Below, in pieces: positions 1 to 6,640 of a stretch of DNA of 7,322 nt. Position 1 is the first letter of the stretch. Every line of letters begins with the position of its first letter. Made by a program: the position numbers and the translations under genes. The notes under the pieces are model-generated. The model did not search any database. It had not been told where the DNA came from and was given only the letters and a program-made list of their open reading frames with translations. Location: positions 1 to 7,322 of the forward strand of contig DATIYQ010000281.1 in assembly GCA_035517515.1 (NCBI GenBank), given 5' to 3'. The stretch comes from JOPF136 sp035517515. GTDB lineage: Bacteria; Acidobacteriota; Terriglobia; Acidiferrales; UBA7541.

Positions 1-793
1 CGTGCTGGAGCGTGCCTCGGCCCGGGAGTCCGCGGCGCGCACCGCCGCGGGGGCGCTGGCCAAACTTCTGCTTGCGGAGTTCGGCATCCGGGTGCTCAGC
101 CATGTGATCCGGGTAGGCCCGGTGGCGCTGGAGCGCGAGGCAGGCTGGGAGGAAATCGAAGCAGCGTGCGCGAACCTGGAATCACCGCTGCGGTGCATTG
201 ATCCGGCAACGGAAGCGAGAATGAAAGGGGCAGTGGACGAGGCGTTGCGCGGCGGCGATTCGGTGGGCGGAGTGTTTGAGGTGGTGGCGCGCGGCGTTCC
301 TCCGGGCCTGGGCACGCACGGGCAATGGGATGAGAAGCTGGATGGCCGGCTGGCCGGAGCGGTGATGTCTCTGCAGGCGGTCAAAGCGGTGGAAATCGGG
401 ACGGGCGTGGCGAATGCCGCGGCAGCCGGCTCGACCGTGCAGGACGAAATCGGCTACGATTCGGCGGCGCGGCGATTCGTGCGCCGCTCGAACCGTGCCG
501 GCGGGATCGAAGGCGGGATGACCAACGGCGAGCCGGTGGTGGTGCGGGGATATCTGAAACCGATCTCCACGCTGCGGCGCGCGCTGGAAACCGCGGACCT
601 GGTGACGAAAGCGCCGGTGAAGGCCGCGTATGAGCGTTCGGACGTGTGCGTGGTTCCGGCCGCGGGCGTGGCCGGCGAGGCTATGGTGGCCCTGGTGCTG
701 GCCCAGGCGTTTCTGGAGAAATTCGGGGGCGATTCGCTGGAAGAAACGCGGCGCAATTTCCAGGGCTTCGCCCGTCAACTGGCCGAATTCTAA
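1..793 (+). CDS. aroC: Chorismate synthase, 5'-truncated by the window edge
   Basis: Chorismate synthase (EC 4.2.3.5) converts 5-enolpyruvylshikimate-3-phosphate to chorismate, the last common step of the shikimate pathway. It is a cytosolic enzyme that needs reduced FMN. The visible 263 residues begin inside the family signature RASARESAARTAAGALA (visible residues 4-20). They continue through GLGTHGQWDEKLDGRLAGA (about 101-119), the substrate/FMN-region motif SNRAGGIEGGMTNGEPVVV (about 162-180), and the C-terminal signature RSDVCVVPAAGVAGEAM (about 210-226). The family is usually 360-400 residues, so roughly the first 100-130 are missing upstream. Base 1 is the last base of a split codon, and the GTG at 2 is an internal codon, not a start. 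The gene ends with TAA at 791-793, 59 bases before def. Nothing in the visible part suggests a frameshift. The identification is firm; membership of the downstream operon is possible but not shown. Confidence 0.96.
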   Translation, partial: VLERASARESAARTAAGALAKLLLAEFGIRVLSHVIRVGPVALEREAGWEEIEAACANLESPLRCIDPATEARMKGAVDEALRGGDSVGGVFEVVARGVPPGLGTHGQWDEKLDGRLAGAVMSLQAVKAVEIGTGVANAAAAGSTVQDEIGYDSAARRFVRRSNRAGGIEGGMTNGEPVVVRGYLKPISTLRRALETADLVTKAPVKAAYERSDVCVVPAAGVAGEAMVALVLAQAFLEKFGGDSLEETRRNFQGFARQLAEF

Positions 794-831
794 GCCGAAA
801 GAGCGCGAGGCCGCGCGGCGCGCGAGGAAGC

Positions 832-839
832 AGGAGGAG
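832..839 (+). promoter_or_regulatory. Shine-Dalgarno sequence of def, unusually distant
   Basis: AGGAGGAG is the only strong anti-16S match upstream of def. It lies 13 bases from the ATG at 853, farther than the usual 5-9. The frame is open upstream, but the peptide deformylase family begins with the block MIHPIVKYGDAVL, which fixes the ATG at 853. The long spacer is therefore probably real. Confidence 0.6.
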
Positions 840-852
840 CGAAAGCAAGCTC

Positions 853-1362
853 ATGATTCATCCGATCGTAAAGTATGGGGACGCGGTGCTGGAGCGGCCC
901 ACGCCTGCGGTGACGGTGTTCGACGACGAATTGCGCCAGCTCACCGACGACATGTTCGAGTCCATGTACGCGGCGCGCGGGGTGGGACTGGCGGCCACGC
1001 AGATCGGGAAGTCGCTGCGGCTGGCGGTGGTGGACGTCTCTTCCGGCAAGAACGCGGAGGCGCGCATCGTGCTGGCCAATCCGGAGATCATCCACGCGGA
1101 AGGCGAACAGCGCGAGGAGGAGGGTTGCCTATCGCTGCCGGAATTCCGCGGGATTGTGGCCCGGCCAATGTACGTGACCGTGCGCGCGCAGGACGTGACC
1201 GGAACGACGTTTGAGATGCGCGGGGAGCAACTGCTGGCCCGGGCCTTCTGCCACGAACTGGACCATCTGGACGGCATCCTGTTCATCCAGCACCTGAGCA
1301 TGCTGAAGCGCGATCTAATCAAACGGAAGATCCGCAAGCTGCGCAAAAACGGGGAATGGTAG
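853..1362 (+). CDS. def: Peptide deformylase
   Basis: Peptide deformylase (EC 3.5.1.88) removes the formyl group from the N-terminal methionine of nascent proteins at the ribosome. All three family motifs are present in the 169 residues. Motif I is GVGLAATQIG (43-52). Motif II is EGCLSLP (90-96), with the metal ligand Cys92. Motif III is HELDHLDG (134-141), with metal ligands His134 and His138 and catalytic Glu135. The N-terminal block IVKYGDAVLERP (5-16) is typical and supports the start at 853. The length is normal for the family. It lies 19 bases upstream of fmt, whose product adds the group Def removes, and this def-fmt pairing is very widely conserved. The frame also runs open upstream into aroC, but that stretch has no family similarity and is not counted as coding. 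Confidence 0.97.
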   Translation: MIHPIVKYGDAVLERPTPAVTVFDDELRQLTDDMFESMYAARGVGLAATQIGKSLRLAVVDVSSGKNAEARIVLANPEIIHAEGEQREEEGCLSLPEFRGIVARPMYVTVRAQDVTGTTFEMRGEQLLARAFCHELDHLDGILFIQHLSMLKRDLIKRKIRKLRKNGEW

Positions 1363-1381
1363 CGGGCGAGGTCCGGCGCGG

Positions 1382-2350
1382 ATGCGAATCGTATTCTGCG
1401 GCACGCCGGCCATCGCGGTTCCCACGCTTCGCCGCCTGCTGGACACGCCGGAGTATCAGGTGGCGGGCGTGATCTCCCAGCCGGATCGCCCGCGGGGGCG
1501 AAATCAGGAGAACGCGGAATCCGCGGTAAAGGCTGCCGCGCGGGCCGCCGGCCTGGAAGTTTTCCAACCCGAAAAAATCCGCTCGCCGGAAGCGCAGGCC
1601 TGGCTGGAAGCGAGGGCGCCGGAGGCCGCGGTGCTGATTGCCTACGGGCAGATCTTGCCGGCGCGGCTGCTGACGATTCCCCGGCTGGGTTGGATCAACC
1701 TGCACGCATCGCTCCTGCCTTGTTACCGGGGCGCGGCCCCGATTGCCTGGGCAATCGCGCGCGGCGAAACGCACACCGGCATCACCACCATGCAGATTGA
1801 TGTTGGAATGGATACCGGGCCCATCCTGCTGCAACGGGAAATGGACATCGGCGGGGACGAGACCGCTCCGGAACTGGCCGCGCGGATGGGGGAGGCCGGC
1901 GCGCCCCTGATCCTCGAGACCCTGGAAGGACTGCAGCGCGGCACGCTGCACCCGCGCGCGCAGCCAAACTCCGGGGCCAGCTACGCGCCGATCCTGAAGC
2001 GGGAGGATGGGCGCATCCGCTGGGACATGACCGCCGCGGAAATCTACAACCACATTCGCGGCTTCACCCCGTGGCCGGGAAAGTTCGCGGAGTTCCGGGG
2101 GAAACGTGTGCACCTGTGGGGCCGGCCGGCGGAAAGGCCGGGAGTGACGGCAGTCGGGGACACGGCGGCATGCGCAGATCCGGGCGCGATTCCCGGGTCG
2201 GTGTTCGCGGGAAACAATCGTTGCTGCGTGGCATGCGGGGCGGAGACCTGGTTGGAAGTGCTCGAGGCGCAACCCGAAGGCCGCCGGAGAATGACCGCGC
2301 GCGAATTTCTGATCGGGGCGCGCATTGCCGCGGGCGAGCGCTTCCAGTGA
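1382..2350 (+). CDS. fmt: Methionyl-tRNA formyltransferase
   Basis: Fmt (EC 2.1.2.9) transfers a formyl group from 10-formyltetrahydrofolate to methionyl-tRNA(fMet) for initiation of translation. The protein is 322 residues, close to the usual 310-320. The N-terminal formyltransferase Rossmann domain (about 1-190) starts with MRIVFCGTPAIAVP. It carries the signature NLHASLLPCYRGAAPI (106-121), followed by TGITTMQIDVGMDTGPIL (132-149). The catalytic triad expected for the family is seen as Asn106, His108 and Asp144. The C-terminal OB-fold tRNA-binding domain (about 205-322) ends with the typical EAQPEGRRRMTAREFLIGAR block. A modest GAGG (1368-1371) precedes the ATG by 10 bases. The stop codon overlaps the rsmB GTG by four bases, implying translational coupling within one operon. 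Confidence 0.97.
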   Translation: MRIVFCGTPAIAVPTLRRLLDTPEYQVAGVISQPDRPRGRNQENAESAVKAAARAAGLEVFQPEKIRSPEAQAWLEARAPEAAVLIAYGQILPARLLTIPRLGWINLHASLLPCYRGAAPIAWAIARGETHTGITTMQIDVGMDTGPILLQREMDIGGDETAPELAARMGEAGAPLILETLEGLQRGTLHPRAQPNSGASYAPILKREDGRIRWDMTAAEIYNHIRGFTPWPGKFAEFRGKRVHLWGRPAERPGVTAVGDTAACADPGAIPGSVFAGNNRCCVACGAETWLEVLEAQPEGRRRMTAREFLIGARIAAGERFQ

Positions 2351-3741
2351 AGGTATCCCCGGCGCGCGCGGCGGCGTTCGATGCCTTGCTGCGCGTGGAG
2401 CGCGACGCCGCATTCGCCACGGATGCGCTGGACGCCATCCTACGGCGCTCGGCCGCGGCGCGCGACGACGCAGCGCTGGCCACGGAGCTGACCCTGGGCG
2501 TACTGCGTTGGCGCGGCCTGCTCGATTTTCTCATCGAGCGGTGCACCTCGCGGAGCGTCGAGACTCTGGACCGCGAAGTGCTTTTGGCCCTGCGCCTGGG
2601 ACTCTACCAACTCCGGTATCTTTCGCGGGTTCCGGCCTCTGCGGCGGTGAACGAGAGCGTGGAACTGGTGAAGCGGGCGCGAAAAAGCTCGGCAGCCGCG
2701 CTGGTGAACGCCGCGCTGCGCCGGGCGGCCGCGGACGCAACGCTGCGCGATGCCGCCGAGGGCTTTGTACCGCCGGACTATTCCGTCGCGGAGCGGCTAG
2801 CCCTGGCCGGCTCCCATCCCCGCTGGCTGGTGGAGCGCTGGCTCGCACGCTTTGGAGCCGAGGAAGTGCGTGGGCTGCTGGAGGCCAATAACCGTCCGCC
2901 GCGATGGACCGCGGCCATCCAAAGCCCGTCCATGGTGGAGACGGCGGTGGCAGAACTGAACCAACTGGGTTGCCAGCCGGCGCCGGGACGTTGGCTGGCA
3001 TCCGCGGTGGAGTTGCACTCCCTGCCCAGGCGCGGGTCCGGCCGCGGCGGCGCCACGCACGCCGCTGGTGGCGCCTGGTGGTTCCTGCAGGATGAGGCTT
3101 CGCAGATGATTCCTCTGTTGCTGGACATTCGGCGGGGGCAATACGTGCTGGACTTGTGCGCCGCGCCGGGCGGGAAAACAGCGCGACTGATCCAGCAGCG
3201 GGACGCGGGGCCGGGCGGGATCATTGCCTGCGACGTGCATTTGCACCGCCTGCGGCAGATGCGTGCGTTTTTGACTTCAGTTGGGGCCGGCGCCGCAGAT
3301 TACGTGGCGCTGGACGGCACACGCCCGTTGCCGTTTGGCACGCGTTTCGACCGCATCCTGGTGGACGCACCGTGCAGTGGCACGGGCACGCTGGCACGCA
3401 ATCCTGAAATCCGCTGGCGATTGAAAGCCGAGGATTTGACGGCGCTGGCGGAAAAGCAGCGAGCCCTGCTGCTCCGTGGGCTCGAACAGCTCGCGCCGGG
3501 GGGACGCCTGGTGTATTCCACCTGTTCGCTCGAGCCTGAAGAGAATGAAGAAGTGATTGCGGCGGCGCTCGCGGCGCATCCGGCAGCAAGGAGGGTGAGC
3601 GGAGCCGAGGCGCTCGCGCCACACCTGCGGCCGGGGATCGAAGCGCGCGCGCTGTTTGATTCCAGGGGAGATTTCCGGACGCTGCCCCGGTCGCATGGCA
3701 CCGACGGTTTTTTCGCGGCGGTGCTGGAAACCAGGCGCTAA
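2347..3741 (+). CDS. rsmB: 16S rRNA (cytosine-967-C5)-methyltransferase RsmB
   Basis: RsmB (Sun/Fmu) methylates C967 of 16S rRNA using S-adenosylmethionine. The 464-residue protein has an N-terminal NusB-like RNA-binding domain (about 1-145, including the ALVNAALRR helix) and a C-terminal Rossmann methyltransferase domain. SAM motif I is DLCAAPGGKT (269-278). Motif IV is DAPCSGTG (340-347), with Cys343. Motif VI is YSTCSLEPEEN (390-400), with the nucleophile Cys393. The start is the GTG at 2347, which overlaps the fmt stop (GTGA); upstream in-frame ATGs would lie within fmt and add residues not seen in the family. It is about 35 residues longer than the 429-residue E. coli enzyme. Part of this is a Gly/Arg-rich insertion at about 227-243, just before the QDEASQM block. 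The assignment is firm; the exact rRNA target is by family. Confidence 0.95.
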   Translation: MKVSPARAAAFDALLRVERDAAFATDALDAILRRSAAARDDAALATELTLGVLRWRGLLDFLIERCTSRSVETLDREVLLALRLGLYQLRYLSRVPASAAVNESVELVKRARKSSAAALVNAALRRAAADATLRDAAEGFVPPDYSVAERLALAGSHPRWLVERWLARFGAEEVRGLLEANNRPPRWTAAIQSPSMVETAVAELNQLGCQPAPGRWLASAVELHSLPRRGSGRGGATHAAGGAWWFLQDEASQMIPLLLDIRRGQYVLDLCAAPGGKTARLIQQRDAGPGGIIACDVHLHRLRQMRAFLTSVGAGAADYVALDGTRPLPFGTRFDRILVDAPCSGTGTLARNPEIRWRLKAEDLTALAEKQRALLLRGLEQLAPGGRLVYSTCSLEPEENEEVIAAALAAHPAARRVSGAEALAPHLRPGIEARALFDSRGDFRTLPRSHGTDGFFAAVLETRR

Positions 3742-3802
3742 CTGCGCGCATGCGTTCGCGAAGGGTGCGGCCGCGGCCGGGCGGGTCCAAATTTCGAAGA
3801 CA

Positions 3803-3863
3803 CGCAGGCCAGGAGCCTGTGCTGCGCGGCATGCCCTGGTTTGCGGGGCATGGCGCCGCGTGC
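3803..3863. repeat. Two tandem hairpins in the rsmB-PASTA gap
   Basis: The 146-base gap (3742-3887) has no supportable gene. It contains an inverted repeat GCAGGC/GCCTGT (3804-3809 and 3815-3820, loop of 5). Next to it is a longer one with the perfect arms CATGCCC (3830-3836) and GGGCATG (3846-3852) around a 9-base loop. The second extends outward through GCG/CGC with one mismatch and a bulge, to about 3821-3863. No T-tract follows, so these are not canonical intrinsic terminators. They could attenuate or separate the rsmB and PASTA transcripts, or stabilise an RNA end. Confidence 0.5.
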
Positions 3864-3868
3864 TAGCC

Positions 3869-3884
3869 TCGAAGCGGACTTCGA
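3869..3884 (+). promoter_or_regulatory. Hairpin over the expected ribosome binding site of the PASTA gene
   Basis: A perfect 6-bp stem TCGAAG/CTTCGA with a CGGA loop ends three bases before the ATG at 3888. It covers the whole window where a Shine-Dalgarno sequence would normally be, and no good one is seen. The RNA structure could lower initiation or make it dependent on an opening event. The structure is seen directly; a role in translation control is inferred. Confidence 0.4.
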
Positions 3885-3887
3885 TCG

Positions 3888-4610
3888 ATGCCTCACGATT
3901 CCGTTCCCTGGGCCTTGCGGGTGGCTCTGCGAATCTCCGTGCTCCTGGCCGTGGGCTTCTTGAGCATGATGGCGGCCATCCGCTTCACCATTCACGGCCG
4001 CGAAGTGATCGTGCCGGACCTGAGCCGGCTGCACGCGGGAGACGCGCAGGCACGGCTGGCCGAACGCGGCCTCACCATCAAAATCGAGGATCGCGCTTAC
4101 AGCGAGCTGCCGCGGGACGCGGTGATCCGCCAGAGCCCGAAGGCTGGGGAGAGTGTGCGCAAGACCCAGCGAGTGCACGTGGTGGTCAGCCTGGGGCCGC
4201 AGGCGCTGCCTGTGCCGGACCTGGTGGGGAGAAGCCAGCGTTCGGCGCGCATCGCCCTGCTCGAGGCGGGAATGCAACTGGGCCATGTGTCCAGCGCGTA
4301 CCTGGCCGGAGTGGAAGCGGACACCGTGGCCCAACAGGATCCACCCGGCAACGTGCGGTCCACCCACAGCGCGCGCCTGGACCTGCTGGTCTCCCTCGGA
4401 GATCCGCCGGAGGCGTATGTGATGCCGGACCTGGTGGGACTTTCTCCGGTCCAGGCACAGGAGCGGCTGGTTGCGACGGGACTGGCGCTGGGGAAATTCC
4501 AGATGGTCCTGGGGCCTCCGGAGCGGCGCGGTTCGGTGGTGGGACAATCCGTTCCGCGGGGCAGCCGGGTGCTGGCGGGAACGATGGTGGATATTCAATT
4601 GGGGACATGA
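3888..4610 (+). CDS. Membrane-anchored protein with three PASTA repeats
   Basis: The 240-residue protein has a very short N-terminus (about 9 residues), one hydrophobic segment (about 10-31, LRVALRISVLLAVGFLSMMA), and then three PASTA repeats. These begin at about 40 (VIVPDLSRL), 107 (LPVPDLVGR) and 177 (YVMPDLVGL), and each ends in a V-x-(V/I)-x-L-G-like strand. PASTA domains bind peptidoglycan fragments and beta-lactams, usually as the outer part of PrkC/PknB kinases or of penicillin-binding proteins. Here there is no kinase or transpeptidase domain. The likely topology is N-in, with the repeats in the periplasm. An in-frame TAG at 3864-3866 and no other start codon after it fix the ATG at 3888. 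The neighbours rsmB and rpe flank PrkC in Firmicutes, so this is probably a cell-wall sensing or binding protein derived from that locus. The exact function is unknown. Confidence 0.88.
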   Translation: MPHDSVPWALRVALRISVLLAVGFLSMMAAIRFTIHGREVIVPDLSRLHAGDAQARLAERGLTIKIEDRAYSELPRDAVIRQSPKAGESVRKTQRVHVVVSLGPQALPVPDLVGRSQRSARIALLEAGMQLGHVSSAYLAGVEADTVAQQDPPGNVRSTHSARLDLLVSLGDPPEAYVMPDLVGLSPVQAQERLVATGLALGKFQMVLGPPERRGSVVGQSVPRGSRVLAGTMVDIQLGT

Positions 4611-4618
4611 GGGGCGCC

Positions 4619-4644
4619 GCCGGTGCGCCGGCCTGTGGTAAACT
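4619..4644 (+). promoter_or_regulatory. Weak candidate extended -10 promoter with upstream dyad, before rpe
   Basis: The 50-base gap between the PASTA gene and rpe contains TGGTAAACT (4636-4644). This fits an extended -10 (TGN plus TANNNT, four of six matches to TATAAT), but there is no recognisable -35. Just upstream is the inverted repeat GCCGG/CCGGC (4619-4623 and 4628-4632). An alternative, mutually exclusive pairing GGCGC/GCGCC (4613-4617 and 4625-4629) is also possible. The site could give rpe-bamD its own start, but the evidence is thin. Confidence 0.25.
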
Positions 4645-4660
4645 TTCAGGGGTTCGGGGG

Positions 4661-5344
4661 ATGAAGACTCACCTGGAGATTGCGCCTTCCATTCTGGCCG
4701 CGGACTTCGCGGCGCTGGGGGCCGCGGTGCGCGCCATTGAGGCCGGCGGCGCGGAATTGATCCACGTGGACGTAATGGACGGGCATTTTGTGCCCAACAT
4801 TTCCATCGGCCTTCCCGTGGTTGAGTCCCTGCGCAAGGCAACCCGGCTTCCACTGGACGTGCATCTGATGATCGAGCAGCCGGAGCGGTACGTGGACGCG
4901 TTTGCGGATGCCGGGGCGGACAACCTGATTGTGCACCAGGAAGGGAATCACCATTTACAGCGGCTCCTGGCTTCGATCCGGCACCGGAACCTGGGGGTAG
5001 GGGTGGCCATCAATCCGGCGACGCCGGTGGACACGCTCAGCGAAATCCTGGATCAGGTGGATACCGTGCTGGTGATGTCGGTCAATCCGGGGTTTGGGGG
5101 CCAGAAATTCCTGCCCGGGTCGCTGGCAAAAATGCGGCAACTGCGTGAAACGCGGGAGCGCCGCGGGTACTCCTTTCACCTGGAGGTGGATGGAGGGGTC
5201 GCTCTCGATACAATTCCCGATATCGTGCGCGCCGGAGGAGAGATTCTGGTGGCGGGCACTTCTGTGTTTCACACGCCGGATCCGGCCGAAGCGGTGCGGA
5301 AACTGAGACAATCCGGGACCGAAGCGCTGGCCCAGAGGGTGTAA
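4661..5344 (+). CDS. rpe: Ribulose-phosphate 3-epimerase
   Basis: Rpe (EC 5.1.3.1) interconverts ribulose 5-phosphate and xylulose 5-phosphate in the pentose phosphate pathway. It is a cytosolic metal-dependent TIM barrel. The 227 residues match the usual length. Visible active-site residues are Ser10 in APSIL, the HVDVMDGHFVPN signature (35-46) with metal ligand His35 and catalytic Asp37, His68 in DVHLM, the phosphate-loop region MSVNPGFGGQKF (about 146-157), and the second catalytic Asp177 in VDGG. The ATG at 4661 is preceded by AGGGG (4648-4652) at 8 bases, and family similarity begins at once with KTHLEIAPSILAADF. The frame is open far upstream through the PASTA gene, but that part is a shadow. 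The stop overlaps the bamD ATG by one base (TAATG), so the two are probably translationally coupled. Confidence 0.97.
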   Translation: MKTHLEIAPSILAADFAALGAAVRAIEAGGAELIHVDVMDGHFVPNISIGLPVVESLRKATRLPLDVHLMIEQPERYVDAFADAGADNLIVHQEGNHHLQRLLASIRHRNLGVGVAINPATPVDTLSEILDQVDTVLVMSVNPGFGGQKFLPGSLAKMRQLRETRERRGYSFHLEVDGGVALDTIPDIVRAGGEILVAGTSVFHTPDPAEAVRKLRQSGTEALAQRV

Positions 5345-6609
5345 TGGACAAGAGAGCACTTCGCGCACGATCCGCGGCCGTATTGCTGGCCGCGAGTCTA
5401 ATCCTGGCGGCCTGCGGCAAGAAGGAAGTGGCGGTCAAGGCCAAGGGGGCGGACACCACCCAGGAGCCGGATAAGGTGCTCTACGAGCACGCCATGGCGG
5501 AGATCAAGAGCGGTCATGATGACGTGGCCCGCCTCACGCTCAAGACCCTTCTCAACACCTATCCCGACAGCGAGTATGTGGCCAAGGCCAAACTGGCCAT
5601 CGCGGACTCTTATTACAACGATGGAGGGACGGAAGGCCTGGCCCAGGCGATCGCCGAATACAAAGATTTCGAGACCTTCTTCCCGTACCTGGAAGAGGCC
5701 TCCTACGCGCAGTACCGGGTGGCCATGGCGCATTACCGGCAAATGGAGAAGCCGGACCGGGACACCACCCAGGCGCAGTTGGCGGAGCAGGAGTTTCAGA
5801 CCTACCTGCTCAAGTTTCCCCAGGGGCCGCAAGCCGCCGAGGCCGCGCAGCGACTCCGTGAAGTTCAGGAAGTTCTGGCGGAGGGCGACTATCGGGTGGC
5901 GCAGTATTACTACCGCCGGGGCTCCTACCACGCCAGCGCCGCACGGCTGACGGAAATCGTGGACCGCTATCCGCTCTACAGCAATTCCGACCAGGCGTTG
6001 TGGATGCTGGCGCAGGCGTCCGAGCGCTACGAGGCCACCAAGCACTATGCGGCCGAGTATTATGCCCGGATCGACCGCGACTATCCGCTCTCCCCCTACG
6101 CGGCGCAAGCCAAGAAAAAACTGGAAGAGGCCGGCTACCCGGTTCCTCAACCCAATCCCCAGGCGGTGGCTCGCATGGAGGAGGAGAAGAAGCACGAGAA
6201 GGAGCGGCCAGGGATGTTCAAGAAATCCCTGGGAATGGTGAAGACTGGGCCAGACGTGAGCGCCGCGGCCCACTCCGGGACGCCGCAGATGAACTCTCCC
6301 GGGGAAGATCCGGGGAATGAAACTTTGGGTGGCGGCTCGGGCCAGACTTCCATCGTGGCGAGCGGAGGCGGGGTCACCGGCTCGAACGCAACTCCGGTGC
6401 GCACGGTAACCCCCACGGAGACTGTTTCGGCAGCGGCGGATTCCGGCGCGGACGCTTCTGAGGAACCGGCCGCGGATGTGCCCAAGCAGCCGGCGCTGGC
6501 GGATCAACTTCCCAATCACGACGATGGAAGCGCGAAGAAGCGCGAGCAGAAGAAAGAAGAGTCCTCCAGCAAGAAGAAGAGCAGCATCTGGAAGATTATC
6601 CCGTTCTGA
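5344..6609 (+). CDS. bamD: BamD-like outer-membrane assembly lipoprotein with TPR core and long disordered tail
   Basis: The 421-residue protein begins with a lipoprotein signal peptide: positively charged MDKRALRARS, a hydrophobic stretch, and the lipobox LAAC with the lipidated Cys24. Gly at +2 is compatible with outer-membrane retention. Residues about 43-265 are helical TPR-like repeats of BamD/YfiO type (for example LYEHAMAEIKSGHDDVARLT, then a YPDSEYVAKAKLAIADSYY block, and QYYYRRGSYHASAARL). BamD is the essential lipoprotein of the BAM complex that folds beta-barrel proteins into the outer membrane. Unlike the roughly 245-residue E. coli protein, this one has a tail of about 155 residues. 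The tail is first Glu/Lys-rich, then Gly/Ser/Thr/Ala-rich, then Lys/Ser-rich, and ends in the hydrophobic WKIIPF. The start shares one base with the rpe stop and has AGAGGG 4 bases upstream. Related TPR lipoproteins (CpoB/YbgF) are a weaker alternative. Confidence 0.87.
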   Translation: MDKRALRARSAAVLLAASLILAACGKKEVAVKAKGADTTQEPDKVLYEHAMAEIKSGHDDVARLTLKTLLNTYPDSEYVAKAKLAIADSYYNDGGTEGLAQAIAEYKDFETFFPYLEEASYAQYRVAMAHYRQMEKPDRDTTQAQLAEQEFQTYLLKFPQGPQAAEAAQRLREVQEVLAEGDYRVAQYYYRRGSYHASAARLTEIVDRYPLYSNSDQALWMLAQASERYEATKHYAAEYYARIDRDYPLSPYAAQAKKKLEEAGYPVPQPNPQAVARMEEEKKHEKERPGMFKKSLGMVKTGPDVSAAAHSGTPQMNSPGEDPGNETLGGGSGQTSIVASGGGVTGSNATPVRTVTPTETVSAAADSGADASEEPAADVPKQPALADQLPNHDDGSAKKREQKKEESSSKKKSSIWKIIPF

Positions 6610-6612
6610 ACG

Positions 6613-6628
6613 GCCGGACCCTTCCGGC
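6613..6628 (+). terminator. Hairpin just after bamD, possible terminator without T-tract
   Basis: Perfect 6-bp arms GCCGGA (6613-6618) and TCCGGC (6623-6628) enclose a CCCT loop, starting three bases after the bamD stop. The position suits the end of the operon, but no T-run follows, so it may be an RNA 3'-end stabiliser or part of a Rho-dependent end. Confidence 0.35.
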
Positions 6629-6640
6629 GATGGACGCCGA

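Noticed and set aside
2071..2346. Upstream in-frame extension of rsmB within fmt.
   Set aside because: It would encode a low-complexity Gly/Arg-rich leader. The GTG at 2347, overlapping the fmt stop, gives the normal RsmB N-terminus.
1319..2413. A long minus-strand open frame (364 codons) opposite fmt.
   Set aside because: Its product is Arg/Pro-rich without any recognisable family feature, as expected from the antisense of a GC-rich gene, and fmt on the plus strand is unmistakable.
3767..3778. Palindrome GGCCGCGGCC after rsmB as a special site.
   Set aside because: A 10-bp GC palindrome is expected by chance in DNA this GC-rich, and nothing around it suggests a function.
3656..4660. Plus-strand extension of the rpe frame through the PASTA gene, suggesting a 562-residue fusion.
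   Set aside because: The upstream part is Gly/Ala/Arg-rich with no domain. It is a frame shadow of the PASTA gene, and Rpe similarity starts at the ATG at 4661.
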